64,000 nucleotides of DNA from Hesseltinella vesiculosa (lineage: Eukaryota > Mucoromycota > Mucoromycetes > Mucorales > Cunninghamellaceae): positions 210,478 through 274,477 of the forward strand of contig MCGT01000037.1 of the NCBI GenBank assembly GCA_002104935.1, written 5' to 3'. The position numbers were made by a program, and so were the translations under genes. Below, one piece after another: positions 49,684 to 60,749 of this stretch. Below the pieces are notes generated by a model. The model was given only the letters and a program-made list of their open reading frames with translations, did not search any database and was not told where the DNA came from. How positions within the stretch are numbered: the first letter of the stretch is position 1; each line of letters begins with the position of its first letter.

Positions 49684-50360
49684 ATGGTTAAAGCTATCTG
49701 CGTCGTCCGTGGTGATTCAAAGGTCTCTGGCACCATCACCTTCACCCAAGAATCTGAAGATGCTCCCACTCACATTGTTGCTGATCTCAGTGGCCTGGAC
49801 CCCAACGCCAAGCGTGGTTTCCACATTCATGAATTTGGTGACAACACCAACGGTAGGTCTCCCATTCATTGTCTCTCGACATGCCTATTCACCCCGGTTT
49901 ATCTGCTTAGGCTGTACCTCTGCTGGTGGCCACTTCAACCCCTTTGGTAAAACCCACGGTGCTCCCGATGCTGCTGTGCGTCACGTCGGTGATCTTGGTA
50001 ACGTCACTACTGACGCCCAAGGCAATGTTGCCTTCAGCGTCGCTGATAGCCAAATCAAATTGATTGGTATCCACTCTGTCATTGGGTAAGTCAACGAACG
50101 CCCCGAAGTCGTACAGTTTTTTTTTTTTTTTTGGGTCGACTGACAAACGTGAATTACATTTTTTTTTTTAGCCGCTCTGTTGTTGTTCACGCTGGTGAAG
50201 ATGACCTTGGTGTCACTGCTCACGAATTGTCCAAGACCACTGGCAACGCTGGTCTGCGATCGGCTTGTGGCGTCATTGGCAGTAAGTACCATGATATTTT
50301 TTTCTCAAACCCATGTGACACTGAGCTAACAACGTTTTTTCCTCAACAGTCACCAATTAG
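49684..50360 (+). CDS. SOD1: Cu/Zn superoxide dismutase
   Basis: Four exons: 49684-49852, 49911-50085, 50172-50281, 50350-50360 (465 nt, 154 residues). Contains the Cu ligands in FHIHEFGD and in GGHFNP, Zn ligands in [17 protein letters not shown], the active-site arginine in LRSACGVIG and both disulfide cysteines (GCTSAGGH and SACG). Cytosolic enzyme turning superoxide into H2O2 and O2. The last exon codes only the final three residues (ITN) and the stop. No signal peptide. Convergent with the next gene, stops 105 bp apart. Confidence 0.97.
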
Positions 50361-50465
50361 GTTTGAAACGCAAATGAAAAAAAAAAAAAAAAATGTCTTT
50401 GTTGAAATAAAAAAAAAAAAGGACAAGCGCCTCGTTTGAAGTAAAAAGTGTTCGTGTTTTTTTTA

Positions 50466-52048
50466 TTAGGGATAATGCTGTCGAAAGGGGTTATGGTCTG
50501 AACGGGGAGGAGAATCGGGAACGAGGGGTGGGTGAATGGGACGTGTGTCCATGACGGAGGAGGACTGGCTTGCGGTTCGGAGATGTTGGCTGCTGGAAGG
50601 GGATGCGGACAGCAGGAGATGGTCTTGATGGGATACAGCCATGGGGATATCAATGGGGATGGCTGGCTGGCTGGCTGGGATGGAGGCGGGTTCATCGGGC
50701 GCTTCGTACATGGGCGGTGGTGTGCCATCCAGAATGTCGTCGAGCTGGGCAGTCGCCACAGGCGACGAAGACGTCTGGTTGAGCGTCTTGTCGATGATGC
50801 GTTTCCGCTCTTGGAGCAGGTTGGCTTGGGTAGCGCCTAAAACGACTTTGAGACGGTCGACGGCACCTTCGGTGTAGCGTAAGTATTGTCGTACCCATTG
50901 CAGTGCCGACCCGCAGGTCTTTTCGCCGGACACAAGGTATTGATATCCTTGCTGGACCTTTGCTTTCCAGGCAATGTCCACGTAATTCCGGTGCAGCTGC
51001 AGCTGGATCATTGGGTTGTTGGTGACAATGTCAAGGCTTTCTGGGTAGGGTATTTCAGGCAGAATCTGCCGTGCGTTGTTCAATCGTCGCTGGACTTCCC
51101 AGCAAGCTCGCTGGCATACTTTCCGGGGAAAGCAAGAAGAGATCAGTACCTGGTCGTATGTTTTTCCTTCTTACATTCTATATAGGCAATTTGCTGGTCG
51201 TCCATCAAGGGCTCGCCAAACAGATCAAAGGGCGTGTAATCCAGTGTCAGCGAAATCACCTCGCGCGCCTTTTTCATCTGCCGAATCGCCTGCACCAAAT
51301 TGTGATCGACGTCCTTGAATCGCTGGAGATCCCGATTGGCCTGTCAAAATGGGTGAGGCCCGGCCCTGTCGAGCTGCTTCGGTCTTACCAAGGATAATTG
51401 ATCCACATAGTTTTGCAGTTCTACTCGGAGGTGTGTTTCCAAAGGCTCGACTGAGTCCGGTTCAGAGAAGATCTAGAAAAAGCAAAACATGAAACAAAAA
51501 ATGTAGCCACCCAAGCTGACTTTTTTTTTTTTTTTTTTTTTTTTTTACCTCGTGAATGAGACTTTCTTGCTGCTGACGGATGGCACGGAACTGATCGACT
51601 TGTTGTGTCAGGCTGGTTTCCTTATCAGTCACCGCACGCAGGTCCAGAGAGGCAGATTCCAACTCTCGCTTGGCTTGCTGCTCCATTTCAAAGGCGTGGT
51701 GATACTCGGTGGTTTGCTTGGCAATCAAGTCTTTCTTTCGACCTGCCAATGTAGCCGTTGCGGATTTGAAGGAGAAGTGCTTAGCCTTGTGCAAGTCGCT
51801 GAAACCTTTTTTGCTAAGCATAATAAAACGGGTGAGCCTGTCCGTCTTGGTCGTTTCTCGCACGCTTACGCATTTTCAGTCAAGCGATGGACATTGGCTT
51901 GTAGTGATTGGCATCGTTCCGTCAATTCTTGTTTGCTGGTCAGTGCCTCTTCCAAGGCCATGGCAACGCCATGTTCTTGCTGTAGATCGCAGCAGTATCG
52001 TTGATAGAGATCGGCATTGGATTGGATGCGTTCAACAAGCGATGCCAT
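50466..52048 (-). CDS. Coiled-coil protein of unknown function
   Basis: Five exons: 52048-51870, 51813-51549, 51472-51389, 51340-51175, 51118-50466, joined phases agree (about 448 residues). The first two thirds are helical with heptads (ALEEALTSKQELTERCQSLQ, MEQQAKRELESASLDLRAVT, QQVDQFRAIRQQQESLIHE), followed by FKDVDHNLVQAIRQMKKARE and a helical domain with a CQRACWEVQRRLNNARQILP join. The tail is disordered and Pro/Ser-rich (MYEAPDEPASIPASQPAIP). Resembles conserved eukaryotic coiled-coil proteins of undefined role; a BAR-like fold is possible but not shown. Confidence 0.75.
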
Positions 52049-52254
52049 TGATGACGGAGAATAGATGCAATGGCAGATATCGAGACTTGCTTGGCAAAAG
52101 GATCAAATAGAAAAGGGTTTGCGGAAAAAAAAGAAGCTTCTTTTCTGCGCATGACATTGGTTTTTTTCAAACGGCGTGAGCCATCGTTGCACAAAAAGCA
52201 AGGCTTGGAAAAAAAAAAAAAAAAAAGAGGTGGGGGGGGGTATCACTTTATTAT

Positions 52255-53025
52255 TCAATCCGAAGAATCTTGGATGCCATCACTGCTACTGCTAGTGCTA
52301 CTGCTGCTGCTGCTGCCGGCATCGTCATTGTTGTCACTGGCATCATCCGACGATGGATCTTGTGCAAAGGTGTTCAGATTTCTTGTCATACGGGCATGAA
52401 CTTGCTGGTTGATCGATTGGCTGACCTGGTCGTATTTGTCGTGGAAGCTGGTCATGTTATACTTTACATTCTCCTCTACCAACATGCCTAACAACGAAGC
52501 ATGAGACTGCGGCTGACGACACCTAGACTCTTACCGAGGAAGACCAAAGCTTGGGCGTCAAACGCATCTTTCAAGGCGGGCTCACTGTCAGGATACTCGG
52601 TCATGTACTGCGTGGCCAGTCCATTGACACCTTCCAGTAGTTCCTATGCGTCAAAAAAGGCGTCAGCTGTCATTAACAAGACAAAGTAGATGTACCAAGC
52701 TGGGCATATGCGGTGGGTTTTTCTGGTCTAGAGAGACTGGAGAGTCAGAACTGCCAAGAACAACAAACTAGAAAGTACCTTCTTCAATATAGGCCGCATG
52801 TGTTCCAGGTCGGCTTTTGTCATCGTAGGAATGGTAAAAGATCCTGGACAATGCCCGGCTCATCAGCAACGGCGGATGTCTTGATCCAACAAAGCCTTTG
52901 GTTTTCTCTCGAATAAGCGCACCATGGATATTTCTTGGGATCTCGCTGACCTTGAGTTGGGGTGTGGTGCGTGGCTGCCGTTTGACTTTAATTGGATCTG
53001 ATCGGTCGATGTGGGTCTTTCCCAT
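52255..53025 (-). CDS. Uncharacterised protein with acidic/serine tail
   Basis: Four exons: 53025-52779, 52727-52696 (32 nt), 52643-52535, 52487-52255, with agreeing phases; about 206 residues. Starts MGKTHIDRSDPIKVKRQPRT, then a helical region (LLMSRALSRIFYHSYDDK, LELLEGVNGLATQYMTEYP, AFDAQALVFLGMLVEENVKY) and ends in an Asp/Asn and poly-Ser tail. I do not recognise the family. Shares a ~120 bp divergent promoter with twinfilin. Confidence 0.65.
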
Positions 53026-53146
53026 TTGGAGATGCCGTTGGAAAACAAATATGAAAAAAAAGAGAGAGAGAGAAACAAGCGGCGCCTTGCTCCCGGTTTT
53101 TTATTCATTTTTCTTTCGCTTTTTTTTTTCACTTCATCTCATAGAA

Positions 53147-54717
53147 ATGTCTCATCAAAGTGGTATCAAAGGTAGGTCATCATGGTTGTGATTGTATCTT
53201 ATTGGCCTCTTTAGTATCGGAAGACTTGGCTCGCACGTTTGCCGATGCCGTCGCTCAAGGCAATACTCGATTGCTCCGGGTGAGCATCGTCCATGGTAAG
53301 AAAGACCAAGGTTTTCTTCATGCTGTGTACTGACTTTTTTTTCCCCCAGAATCCTTGGCAAGCACTGCCTCGATGGAAGTGCAAGGCACCTTTGACCAAG
53401 GCAAGACTGCTTAGCAGATCCATGAGAAAGACGCTGACGTCTTTTTTTTTATTTTAGACTTTGAAAAGGTGGTAGACTATTTGGAAGACAAGACGCCCTG
53501 CTTTGTCCTGGTGCGTATGGACGAAAAACGCAGCCAAGAATACCAATGGCTGTTTCTAAGCTATGTACCTGACGATGCCAAAATTAGAGATAAAATGATT
53601 TATGCCTCTACCCGAGCCACCCTGACCAAGGATTTGGGCGATGGCAAGTTTGCCGACAACATGTATGGCACGCAAAAGGTAACACGATCAAATGAAATCC
53701 ACAAGGACTCTGACACCCCTTTAGTCTGAATTCACCAAAGATGGCTACAAGAAGCATTTGGCTCATAAGCAAGCTGACGCACCATTGACTCAACGTGAAC
53801 GAGAATTGGCTGAAATCAAGGCAGCCGAGGTAAAAAAAAAAAAAAAAAAGAAAACCCGCTTGAAGACCACTCATTTGTCGAGTAGGCTCAAACGGCATCG
53901 GACTATCAAGGCACTTCTGAAAGGAGAACCTACACCCCTGGCGTGGCAATGCCAATGACAGACGAAGCCAAGGACGCCCTCAAGGCCTTGATGCAAGCAG
54001 ATCGGCCGCATAATTACGTTTCTTTGGTAAGGTTCAAGGGGGACGTGCGTCAAAAAAACAGGGAGATCTAACGATCGTGGCATTTTCTTTTTTTTTTTTT
54101 TTTAGTTCATGAATAAGGAACAAATCGATTTAGATCAAGCCAAGCAGGTGGCCGTCAACGACCTGAAAACCGCCATTCCAGCCAATGATCCACGGTTTAC
54201 GTTTTATGTGTTTGAACATCAGAAGCATGGAGAAAACAAGGAAGCCCTCGGTAAGACCTGGAAAAAAATAAAAGTGGACATTCAACTTACCTTCCAACCC
54301 TTCTAGTCTTTGTGTATACGTGCCCTTCCACCTCCAAGATCCGCGATCGAATGATCTATTCTTCCAGCAAAAGAAGTGTGTTATCTGTTGCTGCATTGGC
54401 CTGCAATGTTGAAGTAGCGAAAAAGGTAAAAACCAATGAGGAACACGAGAAAAATGCTCATCGCACCGGTGCATCGGCCGTTTTTTTTTTTTTTTCAGTA
54501 TGAAACGAGTGATCCCAGTGAAGTAACTGCTGATTACCTATTGGAAGATCTTGATTTGACCCCACAAATCGCTACTTCCTCGGCACCTTTGCCCAGCTCG
54601 CCCACCCCTCCCTCTGGCAGTCTTATTGGGGATCGTATTCAAATGCTTGGTGGCACACAAGGTGGATTCAAGCGACCTGTGGCACCTGGGCGCCGTCGTC
54701 CTGCAACCCACGTTTGA
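53147..54717 (+). CDS. TWF1: Twinfilin, two-ADF-H-domain actin regulator
   Basis: Nine exons: 53147-53171, 53215-53295, 53350-53400, 53458-53678, 53725-53829, 53886-54026, 54106-54250, 54307-54425, 54499-54717 (1107 nt, 368 residues). First ADF-H domain: GNTRLLRVSIVHE, DKTPCFVLVRMDE, YQWLFLSYVPDDAKIRDKMI, YASTRATL. Second: ARFTFYVFEH-like PRFTFYVFEHQKH, VFVYTCPSTSKIRDRMIYSS. Linker and tail (GGFKRPVAPGRRRPATHV) match the capping-protein-binding tail. Twinfilin binds ADP-actin monomers and filament ends. Intron 3 (53401-53457) has a GC donor (G/GCAAGA); without it the frame stops after seven codons. Confidence 0.94.
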
Positions 54718-55318
54718 TTATCAAATGGATCACACGGATGATTTTAAAAAAAGGGAAAATAAAACCAGTGTTACAAGAACTGCTCCACTGGATCATCCCT
54801 GATTTGGGACGAGAGGAATTTGAAAAATTCATTTGAGTGAGAATGACCTTTTTTTTAAAAAAAGGGGGGGTGAAAGCACGGATTGTCTTTATTCGGTAGC
54901 AAGAAGAGGGTTGGTGGTCAGGGAAAAAAAAAAGGATTGGAAGAAAAAAAGAGAGGAGAAAACGAGAAAGAAAAAAAGAAAAGCAAGTTTGGGCCAACCA
55001 GATCTTCGTAGCCAAACACGTTGAATGGCTGTCTTACCTTTTCCATATGCTCGGAGCCCAGTTTTAGATTGGATAGAATTGACACCCAAAAAAAAAATCG
55101 TTTAAAAACTATGAGTTTCATTCCTTTTTTTTTTTTACTTCTTTCTTCTTTCTATCTGGATAACACCCGTTTTTTTTTATATTTATCTTTTCCTTTTATA
55201 CCTTTACATACCAATCTACCGAGGACGAAGAAAAAAAAAAGGAAAAAAAAAGCTTACGACCTGTCAGACTCCGCACCCACACATTTTCAAAGACGATTCA
55301 TCCACGGTTATCCCACCT
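54718..55318. other. Intergenic before the cyclin gene
   Basis: AT-rich with A-rich blocks near 54930-54985 and 55230-55250; likely leader of the next gene. Frames here are homopolymer artefacts. Confidence 0.4.
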
Positions 55319-56184
55319 ATGCAGTTCAATATTGCAGAATTTCCAGCGTTAATGTTGGTGCATATCGTAGCCGATTTACTCGAATCCATCATCCAAACAA
55401 ACGATCAATGGCTCAGCAATCATGACACCCCTTTGACCCATTTCCATTCTCGTGCAAAACCCAGCATTTCAATTTTAGCATATTTGACAAGAATTCTCAA
55501 ATTTGCCCCTTTTAATAATGAAGCCTTACTATCACTGCTGGTCTATTTTGATCGCATCGCTGCGAAACGTCAGTATGCAATCAACTCCCTCAATGCTCAC
55601 CGCCTGTTAATCACAAGGTACCTTTTTGCTCCCCCGCCGTCTCCGCCTCTTTTTAATCTTGTTTCTATTTCATAGTGTTGTTGTGGCTTCCAAATTCACC
55701 TCTGATGTTTATTATCCTAACAGCCGATACGCAAAGGTAAACCCAACAAAATCTCATGGCTCGACTCTGTTCGCTTTATTTAACCCCTGGATTTTTTTTT
55801 TTTTTTCAGGTGGGTGGTTTGCCACTGCTAGAATTAAATCAGCTTGAGCTAGAGTTCTTGTTCCTGTGTGATTTTCAATTACATATCTCCGTGGAAGACC
55901 TGCAAGAATATGGAAATCAATTACTAAAACACGCCATGTCCAAAGAAACCACCTTTTCCCTGGCCGTGGAACACTGCCTTCCTCCCAGCCCTCAACCTAG
56001 TCATGAACCCATCCGAAAACCCTCCACCGCTTCTCGACAACGTTTGGACCTAGACAATCAACAGCTCCTTTTGAAACAAAAGAAGCAACAATTGGCAACA
56101 TCTCTGCATAACAAGCGCCATAAACCTACAAACCCCTACCCAACGTCCTGCAATAGAAAGCCTCCAAGAACCATTCTCTTTTGA
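55319..56184 (+). CDS. Pho80/PCL-type cyclin
   Basis: Three exons: 55319-55617, 55676-55736, 55810-56184 (735 nt, 244 residues). Shows the Pho80 core: FHSRAKPSISILAYLTRILK, NEALLSLLVYFDRIA, SLNAHRLLITSVVVASKFTS, DVYYPNSRYAKVGGLPLLEL and NQLELEFLFLCDFQLHIS. Such cyclins bind Pho85-like kinases and control phosphate response, glycogen or cell cycle entry. The tail (about 75 residues) is basic and Gln-rich and unlike known PCLs. Partner CDK and pathway cannot be fixed from sequence. Confidence 0.92.
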
Positions 56185-56975
56185 TTTTTTTTTCCCTGTA
56201 TATTCCCAACGCCCCTCTCTTTCTCTCTCTTTATATACCTCCATGCCTGAATCATCACTATACAAAAAGAAAGGTAGATACCCCCCCTCCCTCTTACTCT
56301 GTATTATTTGAAAAAGAATTGCATCATTCATAGTAAACCCTCCTTTGTGTCATTGATCACACGCAGTCATTTGAATGGGCCGCTTTTTATTTTTTTGGAC
56401 CCAACAAGGTCCCCTTTTTCTTTTCAAAAAAATACCCCAATTGTCTCACAAATAAAAAATGGATCGTGTGCTTTTCATTGATGTCATCGACGCCCCTCTT
56501 TGAAATGTAAAGAAGATTCACAGGTGGGGACGATCAAGAATGTGATTGGCTTTCTGCCCTGAAAAAAAAAATCATCCATGAGACAAAGCATGGCCGTTGT
56601 GCTGGCAACTTGCTTTTGTCTTTTTTGGCTCGTCCACATCAGCTGATCCACGTGGTTCATGCTTAGCCCTTCCTCCCCCCTGTTCTCTCCAACTTTCATT
56701 TAGGTTGGTGGCAGGCCCGTCCTTTTCATCTGGTGGATGTGGTCAAGAAAAAAAAAAGCCTACGTATTTTTTTCGTGTCACCCTCTTTTTTTTTTACATT
56801 GTCCTCGGCCCTTTTTTTTTCTTATGATTTGTTTATTGAAAGAAAAAAATTAAGGATTATGATAAGGAGTAAAAAAAAAAAAGATGATCTAAACGAAGGG
56901 GACCTGTTGTGTGCTCAAACTGCAAAAAAAAAAAAAAAAAAAAAAAAACGAGATCGACGCTTTCTAAAAGAGGAT
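56185..56975. other. Convergent spacer
   Basis: Between the cyclin and SUR7-like stops. Pyrimidine tracts, A runs (about 56926-56948); no gene seen. Confidence 0.4.
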
Positions 56976-58086
56976 CTAGGCCGTGCTTGTGAGCACTTCG
57001 GTACGGTTGCTGTCAGTTGGGATGTCCGCTTGTTGTAGCACAGGCGTTTGATAGTTGGAAGGACGCAAGTGATCGGAGGCATCATGGAAAGTGCCCGATG
57101 TTTGCTGGTGCTCATAGGTCTGTTGGCCCAATGCAGGAGCATACTGATTAGGATTGGCAGCATAGTAACCCTGTTGCATGTCCATTTGCTGCTGTTGTTG
57201 TTGGTGGACGGCTGGCGAATTGACGGTGTGATACAACGATTGGTTCATATCATAGTTTCCACTTGTCGCACCAGTTTGGCCCACGTTTGCACCACCATAC
57301 CCGGCACTCACGCCACTAGCATATCCACCCCCTTGCGACGTGTTGGCCATGCTTTGCCGATTGGTTTCTTTCCAGTTGGGATCCACACGGCCCTTGCCAC
57401 CTGCACCACGAGTGTCACGGATCGCACAGCATGAGCAGCCAAAGGTCAAGAAACTGAACAGCAACGACATCACCGCTCCAATCGTCAGCCACAACGAGTT
57501 GCCTGCATGACCATTCCAGTTGTCATCCGTGATATTGGCAATCCCCGACAGAATCAACACCAGAGCGATAATCAACGCCGCCAAGTCGGCTAGAAAGGCA
57601 ATCGTCAAAATCGTTGACAAGGTGCTTCCGACCGCCTTGTGACGCACAAAAGCAAGTGGTATGCTAAGCAGCCACATCAAAAACGACAGACCCAGACCAA
57701 TAAACAACAGGATAAACAGCGCCATAAAGAGGCCCGTGCTGAATCTGGGCGCATGGATCGCTGCGCTCAATCCAGGCGTTTTGAACCAATTGTAGGCAGC
57801 TACAGGCTGCGAGCATACTTCAAGGTTGCCAGATGTGTCAGCTGTACAATAATTCCTGGTCAAAGAGAAAACTGGTGAGCGGCAAAGTGTTGTTTTTGCG
57901 CGTGCCAATGTATTACCATAAACCCATTCGAAGCTGCTGTTGATTAGCTCGATCATAGAAATGCACAAACGACAGTCGATTGATAAGAGGTTTGTTGGAC
58001 AGTTGCCCAATGATAATAAACAGATGCAGGATAAAAGACGCAAACGTAAAGAGCGAGCCAAGGAGCGAAAAGCAGCCGTGTAACAT
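56976..58086 (-). CDS. SUR7/PalI family four-span membrane protein
   Basis: Two exons, 58086-57917 and 57855-56976 (about 350 residues), joined by a phase-2 intron to give GLWNYC. Membrane segments: HGCFSLLGSLFTFASFILHL, FMALFILLFIGLGLSFLMWL, LADLAALIIALVLILSG and LTIGAVMSLLFSFLTFGCSC. The first outer loop carries the family Trp-x2-Cys...Cys pair (WNYCTADTSGNLEVC). The long cytosolic tail is Gln/Gly/Asn-rich with a poly-Gln run. Relatives organise eisosomes or sense ambient pH (PalI/Rim9); which one cannot be told here. Confidence 0.88.
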
Positions 58087-58719
58087 CTTGTGCTCTTTGT
58101 TGAAGATGAGGAAAAAAAAAAAAAAAAGTAAAAGAGATGATCTGATCCACAACCCTGTCTTTGTCTCTCACTCTCTCTATCTTTCAGGCGCTGCTCTACG
58201 TTTTCATCGGCCACAATGAAACCCCTCGTTCTTGGCAAATTCACCTTCTCTTACCTTGTCAAATCATTCGGCCAGGGTTTCACCATAATGCCATCATTTA
58301 CGCATACCCATGCCTATATGCACCCCCTTCTCTTTCTCTTGTTTCATAGAGACATGTCTTGTGGCGTGAGAAACAAAACAGCGTGGCAGTCATGGCAACA
58401 AAGAAATAGAGCAAGAGCAGAAAGCAGGAAGCAGGAAGGAGGAGAAAAAAAAACGGGCGTTTTTCAAAGCACGCATCCGCTTTCTTATTGGCCAGCCGCG
58501 CCGCCTGAGATGAGCTGGTATGAGGGTCAGAGAAAAATCGGCTCACCAAAAAGGGCCGATGAGCTGGCGCTGCACCAGTTCCGCCTGCCTGGCCATTGTA
58601 TCTGAACCTCTTTAGTTTCAGCACCACGACGTCAGAATGGCCTATCACTTAAACTGTGACCTTTTCCCATCTTACACTCCTTGTGCGATGACTGAAACTG
58701 TTTTTTTTTTTTTTTTTTT
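58087..58719. other. Upstream region of the SUR7-like gene
   Basis: Contains A and T runs and CT-rich parts; no gene or RNA seen. Confidence 0.4.
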
Positions 58720-59010
58720 TTTTTTTTTGGACAGGTTCGAAAAGGGGGCTGCCTTGGCAAAAATCTCCAAGTTTTGGCTGGCAGTTTTCACCTCCTCATA
58801 CGAACCTGGTCAAACGTTGGCTGGCCAACCTTAACCGGTCGATGTGATATTTTCACCATCACCATCATTCATGCGTTTCTGCACTCGTGCAAACTATCAC
58901 AATCATCTGTTAGCTCAGACATGCTGTGCAGAGATTGCTCTTTTTTTTCATTTTTTGAAAAAAAAAAATCGCCAGCCGAATTTAGTTGGGTGCTTAGCAA
59001 AGTAAACTTG
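58720..59010 (-). repeat. Dispersed ~0.4 kb repeat, copy E (inverted, partial)
   Basis: Reverse complement shows CTCTGCACAGCATGTCTGAG, TTTGCACGAGTGCAGAAACG, CATGAATGATGGTGATGGTG and GGCCAGCCAACGTTTGACCA in the order of copies A-C, ending at the AAAATTTT-type block. The distal tail of the unit is missing. Confidence 0.65.
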
Positions 59011-59194
59011 CAGGTCACCTAGCTCATCGCTGAGACTTCATAAACATTTGTGCTTTCGGCCAGTATCACAACATATCATATCCTGTATGATTGCAAGATA
59101 TGGGATGGATTGGTTAATGATTGGTCACATGTCAGCTATCGACTAGATCCAGACGGGCATCCCATAGCTCTCTCTCCCAAAAAAAAAAATGCTG
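59011..59194. other. Spacer between repeat copies E and F
   Basis: No feature recognised. Confidence 0.3.
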
Positions 59195-59350
59195 CAGAGC
59201 AATTCTAAGTGAATGGATTGTGTGAAATTTTGCGTGGTGTAAACGCTCGTGTAAGATGATAACGGTGAAATGGTGGGCCAGCCAGCAACTGTTGGCCTGG
59301 TTCATAACGCTGATCGCAAAAAAAAAAAAAAAAAAAAAAAAAGGTGGATT
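59195..59350 (+). repeat. Dispersed repeat, copy F (fragment)
   Basis: Carries GTGTGAAATTTTGCG, AAACGCTCGTGTAAGATGAT, GGGCCAGCCAGCAACTGTTG and CCTGGTTCATAACGCTGAT, matching the central part of the repeat in direct orientation; then an A run of about 24. Confidence 0.6.
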
Positions 59351-59719
59351 CAGCTTTCAGCATGCTTGGACAATAACTGTGGATCATCAAGTTGAAAGTG
59401 ACACCGACATAACACATCGTGTCCAAGTGTACTAAAGAAGCGAGTTCCGCAGGGCTTTCCAGCGGTAGATGCAAAAAAGAAAAAGGACGAGCGAGCGAGC
59501 ACCTTCCTCAGTAGGAAGTGTGTGCAGGCGGAGCACGAAAAAGGCTAGCAGCCAGCCAGCAGGTGGACAGCAGTTGAGGTGTGTCAACCTGGCAGTTGAA
59601 GCGTAGCAAGTTGAAGCCAAGTTTAGTTGGTTCAAAATTTGAAGATCAACCGCGCTTTCAGATGAGGCCAAAAAAAAAAAAAAAGAAATCGATCAAGAGC
59701 GGATCGGGCAAAAAAGATG

Positions 59720-59801
59720 CGTCAGCGGCAGGATTTGAACCTACGCAGGCAGAGCCTATGTGATTTCTAGTCACACTCCTTAACCACTCGGACACACTGA
59801 C
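59720..59801 (-). tRNA. tRNA-Ser(AGA)
   Basis: Minus strand: acceptor GTCAGTG pairs with CGCTGAC; D-arm TCCGAGTGGTTAAGGA, anticodon stem TGTGA/TCACA around CTAGAAA (anticodon AGA), long variable arm, T-arm TAGGTTCAAATCCTG, discriminator G. No intron. The palindrome at 59806 starts 5 bp from its 5' end. Confidence 0.95.
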
Positions 59802-59805
59802 TTGG

Positions 59806-60372
59806 TGAACATGAAAGTGTCTGACCTATGTTGGTGTTTCCAGCAATTTTTTTGGCTTAAATTGCACTAACTATCGCTACCCGGTGATCAAGCATACATT
59901 GAGCAACGACATATTTCACTGGATTTACCATTCGACCATTTGGGGAGCCATGGCAGGTGTTTGTTTGCTGCACACCCGCGACAAAGCCACCTAATTGCCT
60001 TTTTTGACCCGGTTGTCTTTTTTGTCCAAGACGATATGATTGGCTGTGTGCTTTGGCAATGGGCCAGTCAGCCAATCATGACCACCAGTGCAAAAATCCG
60101 TGGGAGTCGTTTCCCACGATATGATTGGCTGAGTACTTGGCTGTTACACACGGATAAAAAAGGCAACCGGGTCAAAAAAGGCAATTAGGTGGCTTTGTCG
60201 CGGGTGTGCAGCAAACAAACACCTGCCATGGCTCCCCAAATGGTCGAATGGTAAATCCAGTGAAATATGTCGTTGCTCAATGTATGCTTGATCACCGGGT
60301 AGCGATAGTTAGTGCAATTTAAGCCAAAAAAATTGCTGGAAACACCAACATAGGTCAGACACTTTCATGTTC
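59806..60372. repeat. Large palindrome: ~210-bp inverted arms around a ~147-bp centre
   Basis: Left arm 59806-60015 and right arm 60163-60372 read as identical reverse complements (TGAACATGAAAGTGTCTGAC... to ...TTTTTTGACCCGGTTG), with further partial matching inward for about ten bases. The centre includes CGATATGATTGGCTG twice in direct orientation and its inverse CAGCCAATCAT between them. No open frame of note. Lies exactly between tRNA-Ser(AGA) and the Gypsy LTR. Could be a foldback/MITE element or the product of an inverted duplication. Confidence 0.88.
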
Positions 60373-60373
60373 A

Positions 60374-60668
60374 TGATATGACGGCACGTGTGGGTGTATA
60401 GGGAAAAGGGTTTCGGACTGCAGGAATAGAACAAAAGTACGGGTTTTCTCCTTCTTTCTGTTGACCTTTCACTTCCGCTTCAAAACGTCAAAAAGAGATG
60501 TGTTTAATCAGGGTTCAGATGTCAAAAAATAAAATAAGAATTGGAAGCGGAGAGAGAAAAAACAAAAAAGGGAAAAGGAAAATGGCCAATCACAATTATT
60601 CGGCAATTCGGGCCGAATCGGGCGCCGAACTGCCGATTTCACAACAAGGCCCTTTCTACGGTCTATCA
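60374..60668 (-). repeat. 3' LTR of the Gypsy element
   Basis: On the minus strand begins TGATAGACCGTAG right after a purine-rich GGTGGGGAGTGA (60669-60680), the expected polypurine tract, and ends GTCATATCA. About 295 bp and nearly identical to the solo LTR at 16952-17247. Confidence 0.88.
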
Positions 60669-60749
60669 TCACTCCCCACCAGCTTCGCGATACCACAAAA
60701 GAGCGTACCAAGGCCTTGTTGTAACGGGGTTGAGGACAAGGGATTGCCA

